From the NCBI RefSeq assembly GCF_014323565.1, contig NZ_CP058669.1, forward strand, positions 1,949,501-2,013,500: 64,000 nucleotides of DNA, in the 5' to 3' direction. Origin of the DNA: Hyphobacterium sp. CCMP332 (lineage in GTDB: Bacteria; Pseudomonadota; Alphaproteobacteria; Caulobacterales; Maricaulaceae). The notes under the pieces were generated by a model. The model saw nothing but the letters and a program-made list of their open reading frames with translations. It was not told where the DNA came from and ran no database searches. Each line of letters opens with the position of its first letter. Position 1 is the stretch's first letter. The translations under genes and the position numbers were made by a program. Below, piece by piece: positions 9,179 through 18,543 of the stretch.

Positions 9179-10534
9179 CTAGAGTCCGTAGGCTTTTGCG
9201 AAAATTTCAATCGGATGCCAGGTCCGCGCCGGGGCTGACTCAGATTGCAGCGTGTTGATGCCCGTCTTGATGTGATCGCAGGACAGCGGGCAGGTCGACG
9301 ACACAAATGTGTTGTGATGCTCCAGTGCCTTGCGGAAGACCGGCGTGCCCACCTTGATGGCGGTGTCGTGATTGGCCTTCTTGATACCCCACGTCCCGCC
9401 ATGCCCCGAACATCGCTCGATGACATTCAGTTCGGTATTCGGGATCATCTTCAGGAGCTCGGTCGATTTCTGCCCGATATTCTGCGCCCGCGAGTGGCAG
9501 GACAGGTGCAGGGTGATACCGCCCTTCAATGGCTTCAGCCCCTCGGCCAGGCCCTCATTTTTTGCGACATCCACGATCAGCTGGTCAAAATCCATTGTCG
9601 CCGCGGACAGCGCTTTGACATCTTCATCATCCGGCAGAATGAGCGGCCATTCGAACTTCAGCATCAGCGAGCAGGAGGGAACCAGACCCATAATGGTATA
9701 GCCGTCATCGACCAGCGGACGCAGTGCCTTTGCGACCTTGCGGGCATTGGCCGCGACCTTGTCGAGATTGCCCTGCTCCAGTTCGGGCATGCCGCAACAC
9801 CCCGGATAGACCACTTCGGCATCAATGCCGTTCCGGGCCAGTACCGCCAGCGTCGCTTCGCCAATTTCCGGCTTGTTGTATTCACCAAAACAGGTTGCGT
9901 AGACCGCCACCTTGCGTTTGCCGTAGGCGGGTGCCTCGGCATTGATTTCGCGTGGGACTTTCGCCCGGCTGGTCAACGTGCGCGTATTGAATTTCGGCAG
10001 CTCGGCCTCGGGGCTGATATCCCCCAGTGTGTTGATCAGCGTGCGGACGCCGGTATTCTTCCGGTCCGTTGCCCAGTTGATGACGCCGGCCACTGGCCGC
10101 GCCAGCGTGCCATTGCGGTCGGTCTTCACCAGCTGATTGTCGGCAAAGGGAATCTCGCCCTTTTTTTGTGAAATGGCACGATAGCGCAGCATCAGATGCG
10201 GGAAATCGATATTGAATTCGTGCGGCGGTACATAGGGGCATTTGGTCAGGAAGCACATGTCGCAGAGCGTGCAGCCATCGACCGTTGCCTTGATATCCGT
10301 CTTGGTCAGATCATCGACCGAGAAATTCTCGCTTTCATCCACAGCGTCGAACAGGGTCGGAAAGCTGTCGCACAGATTGAAACAGCGGCGGCAGGAATGG
10401 CAGACTTCGGCCTGACGGCGGAATTCCGCGTCAAATTTTTCCTCGTCATAATAATCGGGATTCTGCCAGTCGATCGGATGCCGCATGGGCGCATCCAGAG
10501 AGCCTTCGCGCGGCTGTGACGGTGTATCGCTCAT
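9179..10534 (-). CDS. Heterodisulfide-reductase-related (CCG domain) iron-sulfur protein
   Basis: A 451-residue soluble electron-transfer protein. The N-terminal third has two 4Fe-4S motifs, CHSCRRCFNLC and CTLCDMCFLTKCP. The rest carries two CCG-type domains (VYPGCCGMPELEQG and LSCHSRAQNIGQ with ERCSGHGGTWG). This resembles GlpC and HdrD-like subunits, which pass electrons from a partner dehydrogenase to quinone or disulfide acceptors. No dehydrogenase partner is encoded nearby; the neighbours are rubrerythrin and DUF3501. It may therefore supply electrons to rubrerythrin for peroxide reduction, which is an inference. The ATG at 10534 has GGGGAGG six bases upstream. Confidence 0.85.
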   Translation of the reverse strand: MSDTPSQPREGSLDAPMRHPIDWQNPDYYDEEKFDAEFRRQAEVCHSCRRCFNLCDSFPTLFDAVDESENFSVDDLTKTDIKATVDGCTLCDMCFLTKCPYVPPHEFNIDFPHLMLRYRAISQKKGEIPFADNQLVKTDRNGTLARPVAGVINWATDRKNTGVRTLINTLGDISPEAELPKFNTRTLTSRAKVPREINAEAPAYGKRKVAVYATCFGEYNKPEIGEATLAVLARNGIDAEVVYPGCCGMPELEQGNLDKVAANARKVAKALRPLVDDGYTIMGLVPSCSLMLKFEWPLILPDDEDVKALSAATMDFDQLIVDVAKNEGLAEGLKPLKGGITLHLSCHSRAQNIGQKSTELLKMIPNTELNVIERCSGHGGTWGIKKANHDTAIKVGTPVFRKALEHHNTFVSSTCPLSCDHIKTGINTLQSESAPARTWHPIEIFAKAYGL

Positions 10535-10566
10535 GCTTGTGCCTCCCCGGCCAGTCCCGAAAGAAA

Positions 10567-10602
10567 GCGCCCGAGCCCGCCGTCTGGCCAGCCCGGGCGC
10601 TA
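10567..10602 (-). terminator. Intra-operon hairpin after rubrerythrin (terminator or attenuator)
   Basis: AGCGCCCG (10567-10574) pairs with CGGGCGCT (10595-10602). On the minus strand the stem is followed by TTTCTTTC, a weak U-rich tail. It sits between the rubrerythrin stop and the Fe-S protein start, so it may let rubrerythrin mRNA exceed that of the downstream genes. Confidence 0.5.
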
Positions 10603-10625
10603 TCGGGATAACAACGAAAGGCGGC

Positions 10626-11045
10626 CTAGCTGGCCAGTTCGTCCAGTGTTTTCTGGAACTTGCCGGCATGCGAACGCTCGGCCTTCGCCAGCGTTTCGAA
10701 CCAGTCGGCAATCTCGTCAAAACCCTCTTCGCGAGCGGTCCGCGCCATACCCGGATACATGTCCGTGTATTCGTGCGTCTCGCCGGCAATGGCGGACTTC
10801 AGATTGGCTTCGGTATTGCCGATCGGCTCACCTGTCGCCGGATCGCCGACTTCCTCGAGATATTCGAGGTGACCGTGCGCGTGGCCGGTTTCGCCTTCGG
10901 CTGTGGAGCGAAAGACCGACGCGACATCGTTGTAGCCTTCGATGTCGGCCTTTTGCGCGAAATACAGATAGCGGCGATTGGCCTGGCTCTCGCCGGCAAA
11001 CGCTTCCTTGAGGTTTTCTTCGGTTTTGGAACCTTTGAGCGACAT
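10626..11045 (-). CDS. Rubrerythrin (ferritin-like diiron domain only)
   Basis: A 139-residue four-helix diiron protein. The metal-binding glutamates and histidines are seen in [39 protein letters not shown] and [10 protein letters not shown]. There is no C-terminal rubredoxin domain, so it is a short rubrerythrin that needs an outside electron donor, possibly the Fe-S protein encoded next. Rubrerythrins reduce hydrogen peroxide. The start has GGAGGA upstream. The gene lies just downstream of two palindromic iron-control boxes and of irr, so iron- or haem-responsive expression is likely. Confidence 0.9.
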   Translation of the reverse strand: MSLKGSKTEENLKEAFAGESQANRRYLYFAQKADIEGYNDVASVFRSTAEGETGHAHGHLEYLEEVGDPATGEPIGNTEANLKSAIAGETHEYTDMYPGMARTAREEGFDEIADWFETLAKAERSHAGKFQKTLDELAS

Positions 11046-11121
11046 GATCTTCCTCCCTTTGCGCCGACCATCCGGCGTGAATATGAGAGCAAACCTAATC
11101 GCGCGACAGGCGAAGTCAACG

Positions 11122-11140
11122 TTTTAGAATCATTCTAAAA
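11122..11140. promoter_or_regulatory. Irr/Fur-type operator 1 (ICE-like box)
   Basis: TTTTAGAATCATTCTAAAA is a perfect 9-1-9 inverted repeat. It fits the iron control element TTTAGAA-N3-TTCTAAA bound by Irr in rhizobia. It lies about 76 bases upstream of the rubrerythrin start and just after irr. Confidence 0.85.
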
Positions 11141-11142
11141 TT

Positions 11143-11157
11143 TGAGAATTATTCTCA
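11143..11157. promoter_or_regulatory. Irr/Fur-type operator 2
   Basis: TGAGAATTATTCTCA is a perfect 7-1-7 inverted repeat whose centre is 19 bp from that of the first box, close to two helical turns. It overlaps the stop codon of irr. Tandem boxes at this spacing suggest two dimers bound on the same face of the DNA. Confidence 0.75.
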
Positions 11158-11559
11158 TTGTGAACGGGTGCGGATCACCAGTTCACAGGCGACAATCTCG
11201 CTGCCATCGGCGGGTTGGGGCAACAGATCCAGAGGGATGGCACCCTCCGGAATATCGGTCAGTTCACCGGTCGTCTCATTCAGGAAATGATGGTGCGAAC
11301 TGGTATTTGTATCGAATCGTGTCGCGTCCGACCCCCGCGCCGTAATCGGTCGCAAGAGGCCCGCATTCACGAAATGTCCAAGCGTATTATAGACGGTCGC
11401 CAGCGCGATCGGGGCGTCATGGCCCGACAACTGCCCGTATATCTGCTCCGCCGTGACATGCCGGTCCTGACCATCGCCGAACAACAGACGCGCAATCTGC
11501 ACACGCGGACGCGTGACGCGCAGGCCAGCGGTTTCAAGAAGGGGCAACGGATCGATCAT
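11155..11559 (-). CDS. irr: Irr-like Fur family iron response regulator
   Basis: A 134-residue Fur-superfamily repressor. The winged-helix part begins GLRVTRPRVQIARLLF and contains HVTAEQIYGQL and ALATVYNTLGHFVNAGLL. The motif FDTNTSSHHHF is characteristic of the Irr branch, which responds to haem and iron status in alphaproteobacteria. The C-terminus lacks the CxxC pairs of classical zinc-bound Fur. ICE-like boxes lie directly downstream, before rubrerythrin. No strong Shine-Dalgarno precedes the ATG at 11559. A short palindrome GCGAATTGTTCGC (11580-11592) lies 20 bp upstream of the start, perhaps in its own promoter. PerR is the alternative assignment but fits less well. Confidence 0.85.
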   Translation of the reverse strand: MIDPLPLLETAGLRVTRPRVQIARLLFGDGQDRHVTAEQIYGQLSGHDAPIALATVYNTLGHFVNAGLLRPITARGSDATRFDTNTSSHHHFLNETTGELTDIPEGAIPLDLLPQPADGSEIVACELVIRTRSQ

Positions 11560-11595
11560 GCATGCTGTTTAGGTCAATCGCGAATTGTTCGCAAC

Positions 11596-13071
11596 TCACG
11601 TCTTTGAAGCCGGGGCAACCGCGCGCCGGGAAGGCCGGGAGGCAATAATCAAAAGCCCCAATGGCAAAACCCACGGCACAATGCGTTCGAACGGATCCCC
11701 CGGCAGACGCGCCAGCTCACCTGCCCAGCTATCCCCGCCGATCTGGCCGGCCAGATAGAAAAAGACCGTCATGGCAAATCCGGACAGGATCGCCGCCAGT
11801 ATCGCCCAGCCCGCCGGTTCGCGATGAAACACACGGACCAGAACGACCGGGCCAAAGGCGGCGCCGAGCGCTGACCATGCAAACAGGACGCGGCTGAAAA
11901 TTGTGGCCGGAAGCGCCAGCGCCAGAGCGACCGCAAGACCCACCAGGATTGCCATCACAATGCGCGAAATCAGGACTTCCCTGCCGGGAAACTGGCGCGC
12001 GACGCCCATGTCATGGGCGACAGCGGCCGAAGTCGCGATCAGGAGCGAATCCACGGTCGACATCACGGCCGACAGGACGGCGGCAATGATCAGCCCGGCA
12101 ATCATCGCGGGAAAAAGGTCGCCAGCGAGCAGATAGAGCAGGCTTTCGCCATCCGCCTCGCCGCCGGTCAGCGCACGGCCCGACAGGGCCAGCGTGATCA
12201 TGCCGGTATAAACGATCACCGCCCAGCCCATCGCGATCCGGAATCCCTGCTGGCGGGATTTCTCGTCCTTGACGGCCATCAGCCGCGCAATCAGGTGTGG
12301 CTGACCGAAGGGGCCCAGCCCGATGGCGGCAATACCCAGCACGAAGCCGATAAAGATGAATCCGGCATGCGGGCCCGTCCAGGACAGATACCCGTCCGGC
12401 GCACTCGTACTCAGGGTTTCCCAGACACCGCCCGGCCCGCCCGCGGCGATCAGAGCTGCCGCGGGAAGCAGAATGGCAACCAATGCCATGAGCCCGCCCT
12501 GTAGCATGTCAGTGACACTAACCGCCCAGAACCCGCCCAGCAGCGCATAGATGAGGATGACGAGTGCACCGATCAGAAGGCTTTCGACATGCGGCAGGTT
12601 GAGTTGGGTTTCAAACGCCGCCCCGGCCGCGCCGAACTGGGCGGCGATATAGAAGATAAAGCAGAAAATGATCAGCACGGCGCTGGTCATGGCAATGACG
12701 GTTTTCATGCCGCGCCCGGTTTCAGCCGTCATGAAATCGGTGAGCGTAACATGACCACGCGAGGCGGTTTCCTCGCGCAACCGTTTGCCAAAGACCTGCC
12801 ATACAACGATATAGCCACCCAATATGCCCGGCACCATCCAGAGCGCACTAAGGCCATTGGTATACACAAAGCCGGTAAACCCCAGCAGCACCCAGGCCGA
12901 GGAGGTGGACGCCGCATAGGAGAGCCCCGCCACCCAGGCGCCCAGCCCGCGCCCGCCGAGGAAGAAATCATCCTCCGTCTTGTTGCGGCGGGAGGCCCAG
13001 AGGCCAATGCCGATCAGCGCCAGCTTGTAGACGATGAGCGTCGCAATAATGATCAGAGTATTGGTGTCCAT
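11596..13071 (-). CDS. Sodium:solute symporter, PutP-like (SLC5/SSS family)
   Basis: A 491-residue membrane protein with about 13 hydrophobic segments. It starts with the family's N-terminal helix and a RRNKTEDDFFLGGRGLGAWV loop, followed by AASTSSAWVLLGFTGFVY, like the sodium/proline symporter PutP. The middle carries GPFGQPHLIARLMAVKD, also typical of the proline branch. It should import proline or a related solute with sodium. GGGGAGA precedes the ATG. The next gene on the strand is irr, 36 bases downstream, so read-through into irr is possible. The substrate is inferred from family resemblance only. Confidence 0.82.
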   Translation of the reverse strand: MDTNTLIIIATLIVYKLALIGIGLWASRRNKTEDDFFLGGRGLGAWVAGLSYAASTSSAWVLLGFTGFVYTNGLSALWMVPGILGGYIVVWQVFGKRLREETASRGHVTLTDFMTAETGRGMKTVIAMTSAVLIIFCFIFYIAAQFGAAGAAFETQLNLPHVESLLIGALVILIYALLGGFWAVSVTDMLQGGLMALVAILLPAAALIAAGGPGGVWETLSTSAPDGYLSWTGPHAGFIFIGFVLGIAAIGLGPFGQPHLIARLMAVKDEKSRQQGFRIAMGWAVIVYTGMITLALSGRALTGGEADGESLLYLLAGDLFPAMIAGLIIAAVLSAVMSTVDSLLIATSAAVAHDMGVARQFPGREVLISRIVMAILVGLAVALALALPATIFSRVLFAWSALGAAFGPVVLVRVFHREPAGWAILAAILSGFAMTVFFYLAGQIGGDSWAGELARLPGDPFERIVPWVLPLGLLIIASRPSRRAVAPASKT

Positions 13072-13196
13072 GATGTCTCCCCTGCATCGACCCTAGCGCG
13101 GCATGTCCGATGCGAATAGTGCCCTCGCCAATGGACGCCTGCGCGCTAAAATGTCATCAGACGACCAACATTCCGACCGATTACAGGACGACCGCC

Positions 13197-14390
13197 ATGA
13201 ACAGCCACACCGATGTCGATGCCAAAAGCTTCAACTGGGAAGACCCGCTCGATCTGACCGGCCTCTTGTCCGAAGAAGAGCGCATGGTCCAGGAAACCGC
13301 GCGCGGCTATGCGCAGGAAAAGCTGATGCCGCGCGTTATCGCGGCCGCACGAGAAGAAAATTTCGACCGTAATATCATGACGGAAATGGGCGAGCTCGGC
13401 CTGCTCGGCGCCACCCTGCCGGAAGAATATGGCGGGGCCGGTCTCAACCATGTCGCCTATGGCCTGATCGCGCATGAAGTTGAAAAAGTGGACTCCGGCT
13501 ATCGCTCCGCCATGAGCGTCCAGTCCTCTCTGGTTATGTATCCGATCTACGCCTTTGGCTCCGAAGAGCAGAAACAGAAATACCTGCCCCGACTCGCCAC
13601 GGGTGAGTGGGTCGGTTGTTTCGGCCTGACCGAACCCGACGGGGGATCCGATCCGGGTGCCATGCGCACCACGGCGACGAAGGTCTCTGGCGGCTATGTC
13701 CTCAACGGCTCGAAAATGTGGATCACCAATTCCCCCATCGCCGATGTGGCAGTGGTCTGGGCCAAGCTGGATGGCGCCATCCGTGGCTTCATCGTCGAAC
13801 GCGGCACGCCGGGTTTCGAAACGCCCAAGATTGAAGGCAAGATGAGCCTGCGCGCCTCGATTACCGGCTCGATCACGCTCAGCGATTGCAAGGTCGGCGA
13901 AGACGCGCTCATGCCGAATGTGAAGGGCCTGCGGGGCCCCTTCTCCTGCCTCAACAAGGCGCGCTACGGCATTGCCTGGGGCGCCATGGGGTCCGCGACC
14001 TTCTGCTGGCATGCGGCGCGTGAATATGCGCTGGAGCGCGTCGTCTTCGGCAAGCCGATTGCCGGCACACAGCTGGTCCAGAAAAAGCTCGCCGATATGC
14101 AGACCGAGATCTCGCTGGGCCTGATGGGGGCCTGGCGGCTCGGGCGTCAACTCGATGAAGGTGCATGGATTCCGGAAACCATCTCGCTGATGAAGCGGAA
14201 TAATTGCGGCAAGGCACTCGCCATTGCCCGCGAAGCCCGCGACATTCATGGCGGCAATGGCATTGCCGAGGAATACCATGTGCTGCGCCATGCGGTGAAT
14301 CTGGAAACCGTGAACACCTATGAAGGCACGCACGATATCCACGCCCTCATCCTCGGGCGCGCCCAGACCGGCATTCAGGCCTTCGCCTAG
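13197..14390 (+). CDS. gcdH: Glutaryl-CoA dehydrogenase
   Basis: A 397-residue acyl-CoA dehydrogenase that oxidises and decarboxylates glutaryl-CoA to crotonyl-CoA in lysine, tryptophan and aromatic breakdown. The N-terminal [20 protein letters not shown], the [15 protein letters not shown] flavin loop, LRASITGSI and the C-terminal [19 protein letters not shown] are close to the GcdH signature. The catalytic glutamate is Glu376 (YEG). The start is the ATG at 13197, where the GcdH N-terminus begins; an in-frame ATG at 13110 is not supported by family length. A strong terminator follows. Confidence 0.92.
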   Translation: MNSHTDVDAKSFNWEDPLDLTGLLSEEERMVQETARGYAQEKLMPRVIAAAREENFDRNIMTEMGELGLLGATLPEEYGGAGLNHVAYGLIAHEVEKVDSGYRSAMSVQSSLVMYPIYAFGSEEQKQKYLPRLATGEWVGCFGLTEPDGGSDPGAMRTTATKVSGGYVLNGSKMWITNSPIADVAVVWAKLDGAIRGFIVERGTPGFETPKIEGKMSLRASITGSITLSDCKVGEDALMPNVKGLRGPFSCLNKARYGIAWGAMGSATFCWHAAREYALERVVFGKPIAGTQLVQKKLADMQTEISLGLMGAWRLGRQLDEGAWIPETISLMKRNNCGKALAIAREARDIHGGNGIAEEYHVLRHAVNLETVNTYEGTHDIHALILGRAQTGIQAFA

Positions 14391-14413
14391 ACATGCATCC
14401 GGCAGGAATGGAG

Positions 14414-14440
14414 AGGGCGGCCCGAGAGCCGCCCTTTTTC
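14414..14440 (+). terminator. Rho-independent terminator after gcdH
   Basis: AGGGCGGC (14414-14421) pairs with GCCGCCCT (14428-14435) around a 6-base loop, and the run continues as TTTTTC. It lies 23 bases after the gcdH stop, between convergent genes. Confidence 0.85.
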
Positions 14441-14447
14441 GTCTGCA

Positions 14448-15263
14448 TTACTCGAAGACCTTGAGAAGGTCGCCAGCCTGGCCGCCTTCCTTGATTTCCT
14501 TGAGGCGGGCGTAGACGACACCGCTGGCAATCAGGGATAGCGGCGCTGCCAGTGAGGAAATCGCAGCATTGAGAACGCTGAACCAGATCGGATAAGAGGC
14601 TGTATTTCCCTGCAGAAAGGTATCGCTGCCGCCTGTCGCCATGAAAGCACCGACCAGAATGGCGCCACCGATTGCACTGACAATCCAGATAATGATGATC
14701 AGTACGATCGCGGTGCCGATAATCGCCCAGCGATAGTTTTCCGTGAGTTTCAGGCTGCGCTCCAGCGCGCCGAAACCGGCATTTTCGAACACGATGGTTG
14801 GCACCATCACATAGAACATCGCCATGATGTATAGACCGGGAACAATCAGGAATACGAGCCCGATACCGGTCATCAGCCCGACCAGAATACCGAGGATCAG
14901 AATCGGGAAAAAGCCGGCCAGCGCCGCGCTGATGGCTTTGCCGACCGCACTTCCCTGCCCGACCTGCAGGCTCACCGCCATGCGCACGATCACGGCTTGC
15001 GCCAGGATCATCAGAACCAGATAGACGAAGAGCGACCCAAAAGTGCCTGCAAGCATCGCAAGCACGTCACTCGGATCGTTCTGGAAATTGCTGGCAAACA
15101 GGCGATTGAAAAACAGTTCGAAAATAAGGGTCGGGATGAAGACGATCAGGAAAAAGACCGGCAGGTTCTTGAAATAGAGCCCGAAGCTCTGCGAGATCAT
15201 TCGACCGACATCGAGCGGCATCTTTCCGCCCGGCGGTTGCAGTGTTCCTGTCGTGTCAGCCAT
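14448..15263 (-). CDS. Polytopic membrane protein, YciC/glycerophosphodiesterase membrane-domain-like
   Basis: A 271-residue membrane protein with about six hydrophobic segments. It has the N-terminal pattern MISQSFGLYFKNLPVFFLIVF and the mid-protein motif VPTIVFENAGFGALERSLKLTENYRW, both seen in the YciC/DUF975-like family of uncharacterised membrane proteins. No catalytic residues are evident. It is 66 bases downstream of the RDD gene on the same strand and may be part of the same membrane block. GGGGAGGA precedes the ATG. No function can be stated. Confidence 0.7.
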   Translation of the reverse strand: MADTTGTLQPPGGKMPLDVGRMISQSFGLYFKNLPVFFLIVFIPTLIFELFFNRLFASNFQNDPSDVLAMLAGTFGSLFVYLVLMILAQAVIVRMAVSLQVGQGSAVGKAISAALAGFFPILILGILVGLMTGIGLVFLIVPGLYIMAMFYVMVPTIVFENAGFGALERSLKLTENYRWAIIGTAIVLIIIIWIVSAIGGAILVGAFMATGGSDTFLQGNTASYPIWFSVLNAAISSLAAPLSLIASGVVYARLKEIKEGGQAGDLLKVFE

Positions 15264-15329
15264 TATTTCCTCCCCGTGGCCGTTGAATCAGTGCCGTCAG
15301 TGTGCCGGGCGCGCCGCCACAATCAATGA

Positions 15330-16256
15330 TTATTTTTGCGTATTCTGCCCGCTTTCGTCCCTGTGATGTTTGTCATCGCGCACATCGCCGAAGAGTTGCT
15401 TCTGCTCCAGATAGGCGCGTTGAGCGGTATAAAAGGCATGCAAAAAGGCGAGTACGCGCTCATCTGCAACCGATTCGGCAAAGCCGGTTTTCTTGCGGAT
15501 TTGTGCCGCCACCTCGACCAGCGTCTTGCGCATGTCGGCCTTGATCGGCTTGTCCAGCGGATTGGCGCGCAGAAGCGTTTCCAGCGTCTGCAATTCGAAC
15601 CGGCCGTAATGTTCAAGGTGCGAGGCGGAAAAGACAAATTCCTCGTCCGGGCCGGCCGTTGAAAGATCCGGCATCAGCAGGGTCTTGGGCTGAGCCGCGA
15701 CATAGGTGTTGGCGAGAATATCACCCAGTCTCTGTCGCCGTTTATTGGTGAGCGGGACAATCAGCAGAATGGCAATCCAGACCAGAAGGACAATGTTCCA
15801 GAAAAGCCCCATCTGTCCGGCCATCAGAACCATAGTTCCCGGAATGAAAACCTCGACTTCCTTCATTATATTGCGCGCCACGACACCATGGGTCGTCAGA
15901 CCCCGCCCGTCCGCGGACAAGACGCGCAGCCCGGTCAGTCGTTTGCCCAGCGTCTGCCCGTTCCAGAACAATTCAGCCATGATGTAATAGGGCGCGCGAA
16001 TAAACAGCGAGAGCAACCCGACCAGAACGCCTGCCGCCTCGCCGCCCAGATTGAATGGCAGGAGAGCAATCACCAGAGTCAGCGCCACAGCACCGAACAC
16101 GGTGATCAGGATATCGGCAATCTGGGCGCCCATCCGCGCCATCAGACTGGCAACCTCGAAATGAATCGGCACACCTTCCGGCGGCGTCAGAACGGAATAA
16201 CGCTGAGCTTTTTCATACTGGCGGGCAGCCGCGGCAGGCGTCTTGGCGCGCGCCAT
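15330..16256 (-). CDS. RDD family membrane protein
   Basis: A 308-residue protein with an RDD domain: the arginine and aspartates appear in ASLMARMGAQIADILI and in LFWNGQTLGKRLTGLRVLSADG, followed by two further membrane segments. The C-terminal third is soluble and charged (LETLLRANPLDKPIKADMRKTLVEVAAQI). I start it at the ATG at 16256, where the stop of the SpoIIM gene overlaps by one base (TGATG). RDD proteins are proposed transporters or membrane chaperones without a firm function. The tight link to SpoIIM, DUF58 and MoxR suggests one complex. Confidence 0.82.
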   Translation of the reverse strand: MARAKTPAAAARQYEKAQRYSVLTPPEGVPIHFEVASLMARMGAQIADILITVFGAVALTLVIALLPFNLGGEAAGVLVGLLSLFIRAPYYIMAELFWNGQTLGKRLTGLRVLSADGRGLTTHGVVARNIMKEVEVFIPGTMVLMAGQMGLFWNIVLLVWIAILLIVPLTNKRRQRLGDILANTYVAAQPKTLLMPDLSTAGPDEEFVFSASHLEHYGRFELQTLETLLRANPLDKPIKADMRKTLVEVAAQIRKKTGFAESVADERVLAFLHAFYTAQRAYLEQKQLFGDVRDDKHHRDESGQNTQK

Positions 16257-17257
16257 CAGTTCCGCCTCCAGCCGGCCAGAAGAAACCACACCGCCCAGAC
16301 AGCACCAAAACCCCAACCAATGACGATGCGCACTTGCGTATCCTGTATCAGTTGTCGCCCGAAGCCCTCCAGTAGGCCGGCCACAAAAAGCATCAGCGCC
16401 GAAATCAGCGCCAGCTTCACAGCATCCTTTGATGCCGCCCGCAGCGCATCCTTTCGGGGCATGTCGCCGGGAAAGAGAAAGGCCAGCCCCAGCATGAACC
16501 CGCCGCCGGCCGCAATCATGATCGCGGCCAGCTCGGTCACGCCGTGAATACTGAGCCAGCCAAACAGCTCATACCCGAGATCGCGGCTGTCATAGAGGGC
16601 ATAGAAGGCGCCCAGCATCAGCCCGTTATAGAGCGTCAGTAGAAAGCTCGGAACACAGGCAAAAATGCCCAATGCGAAGGCAAAAAACGCCACCCGCGTA
16701 TTGTTGGAAAACAGGTAGGCCGCAAAAGCGCCAAGACCGGCCAGATAGCCGCCGCCATCATCAAACAGGGCCGCACGAAGCGATTCCGTGCTGGCACCCG
16801 GATCCCGGCCGCCTGCCAGACCGCCGGGCACAAACGTGTAGAACCAGGCCGTATCCTGCATGAACAGCGCATAGGCGATCACCGCCCCCAGCGCCATGGC
16901 CAGAAAGCCGAGGATCAAGCCGATCCAGCTGCGGCGCATGGCCTGCGGAGCCGATGACGCAAAGAAGCGCGTGACCACACCGGAGAGACTTTCCTGCGGT
17001 GCATAGACAGCGATATAGGCCCGCGCGACCAGCGCTTCGAGATAGGCGAGAAGGGCCTTGTCCAGCGAAATATCCCGGGCCACCGAAAGGCTCGTTGCCG
17101 TTGACCGGTAGAGCCGCGCCAGATCCTGCGCTTCCTGAAAGGACAGTTTCGCCGCCGCACCGCGCTCGGCCTTCCTGACCAGCTCTTCCAGCGCCCGCCA
17201 GTCGGCTTCGCGCTGTTCCCGGAAACGGGTTGAGCGTATACGGGCAATATCGGTCAT
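16256..17257 (-). CDS. Stage II sporulation protein M family (SpoIIM/DUF95) membrane protein
   Basis: A 333-residue membrane protein with a soluble helical N-terminus of about 105 residues and several membrane segments after it. NNTRVAFFAFALGIFACVPSFLLTLYNGLMLGAF and the following SIHGVTELAAIMIAAGGGFMLG region identify the SpoIIM/DUF95 family. This organism need not sporulate: the family is common in non-sporing bacteria beside MoxR and DUF58 genes. Its ATG overlaps the DUF58 stop by 4 bases. The precise function is unknown. Confidence 0.83.
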   Translation of the reverse strand: MTDIARIRSTRFREQREADWRALEELVRKAERGAAAKLSFQEAQDLARLYRSTATSLSVARDISLDKALLAYLEALVARAYIAVYAPQESLSGVVTRFFASSAPQAMRRSWIGLILGFLAMALGAVIAYALFMQDTAWFYTFVPGGLAGGRDPGASTESLRAALFDDGGGYLAGLGAFAAYLFSNNTRVAFFAFALGIFACVPSFLLTLYNGLMLGAFYALYDSRDLGYELFGWLSIHGVTELAAIMIAAGGGFMLGLAFLFPGDMPRKDALRAASKDAVKLALISALMLFVAGLLEGFGRQLIQDTQVRIVIGWGFGAVWAVWFLLAGWRRN

Positions 17258-18543
17258 GCGACCTCCCGCGCTTTCAGATCAAGATAGGTCGACACCAGAC
17301 GCGGGGTCAGCTTGTCCGGCTCCACATCCAGGCACATCACACCCAGACGGTTCAGACGTTCAAACACAATCCGGCGCTCGCGCACGAAATCCGCTGCGGC
17401 GACACTCGCGGCGGCCTGCTCGATCGAGGTCACGGGATCGCTGACCAGCGCCTCTGTCTCCGGATCGCGCAGGGCAATGAAAATCACCAGATGTTCACGC
17501 GCCAGATGACCGACCTGCTCCAGCATCAATTCCGCCGTCGTGGTATCCACGAAATCGGAGAAGACGATCACCAGGCTGCGGCGCTTCAGCTGGCCTTTCA
17601 ACGTAGCAAGGGCGAGGGTGTGATTGCTTTCGCGGCTCTCATAGGCGAGGTCGGCCAGGGTCCGGCGCATTTTCGGAAAAGCCTGCCGGCCTGGCGCGGG
17701 CGGAAGCCAGACCCGCGGCCGCGAATCATAGGTATAGAGCCCGACCTGATCCCCGCCGGCCGCCGCCGCCCAGGCGGTTGCCAGCGCCGCATTGATCGCA
17801 TGGTCAATCTTCGGCAGGCCGAGAATTTCCTCGCGCATCAGATACCCGTTATCCAGCGCGATGATGACCGAGTGATTGCGCTCCGCCCGCGTCTCCTTGG
17901 AGAGCATACGGCGCTGCCGGGCCGAGCGCTTCCAGTCAATCCGGCGCAGGCTTTCGCCCGGCACATAGTCGCGCAATTGGTGAAATTCGGACCCCTCACC
18001 TTCATTGAAGGTGTTTTTTTGCCCCATCAGGCTGGTGCGAACCTGAAGATCAATTTCACCATTCAGCACAGGACGAATGTCCGGCATCACCGCGATCGGC
18101 TGCGGCATGCGCGCCTTCGGGACAAATTCAAAGAGGCCCAACCGGCTGGGCCAGCTCATCCAGATATCGCTGAACAACCAGCTCCCGCGGCTCGTGGCGC
18201 GGACTTCGAATGTCAGGGTCCGTTCGGCATCCGGGTCCTGATATTCGCCGGGGCCGTCCAGACCGTCCGGCCAGTCAAAACGGAGACGAAAATCAGCCGG
18301 CAACGGGCGCCGGAACACCAGTTCATACCGCGCCGTCTCATTGCAGAAAAGCTGTAAAGGTCCCGATATTCCGAACTTCGGGCGGAGCCGGAAACTGGTG
18401 AGCAGGTCGAACAGGATCACAAGCCCCAGCGCCGTCCACGGCAAAGCCAGAAGCGTGGCGTTACCGGTCGAGATCGGTAGCAACAGCCCGGTCAACAGCA
18501 AGGCGCCCAGCGACAGCCACAGAAGACGAGCGGTTGGACGCAC
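17254..18543 (-). CDS. DUF58 domain protein (VWA-like, MoxR partner)
   Basis: A 429-residue protein with two N-terminal membrane helices, a beta-rich middle part and the DUF58 core (GEGSEFHQLRDYVPGESLRRIDWKRSARQRRML) near residues 180-215. A VWA-like fold follows (VIIALDNGYLM, then VIVFSDFVDT). Such proteins are thought to be folding or metal-insertion clients or partners of the MoxR ATPase. The start is GTG, sharing one base with the moxR stop. It is translationally linked to both neighbours. Confidence 0.85.
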   Translation of the reverse strand: MRPTARLLWLSLGALLLTGLLLPISTGNATLLALPWTALGLVILFDLLTSFRLRPKFGISGPLQLFCNETARYELVFRRPLPADFRLRFDWPDGLDGPGEYQDPDAERTLTFEVRATSRGSWLFSDIWMSWPSRLGLFEFVPKARMPQPIAVMPDIRPVLNGEIDLQVRTSLMGQKNTFNEGEGSEFHQLRDYVPGESLRRIDWKRSARQRRMLSKETRAERNHSVIIALDNGYLMREEILGLPKIDHAINAALATAWAAAAGGDQVGLYTYDSRPRVWLPPAPGRQAFPKMRRTLADLAYESRESNHTLALATLKGQLKRRSLVIVFSDFVDTTTAELMLEQVGHLAREHLVIFIALRDPETEALVSDPVTSIEQAAASVAAADFVRERRIVFERLNRLGVMCLDVEPDKLTPRLVSTYLDLKAREVA

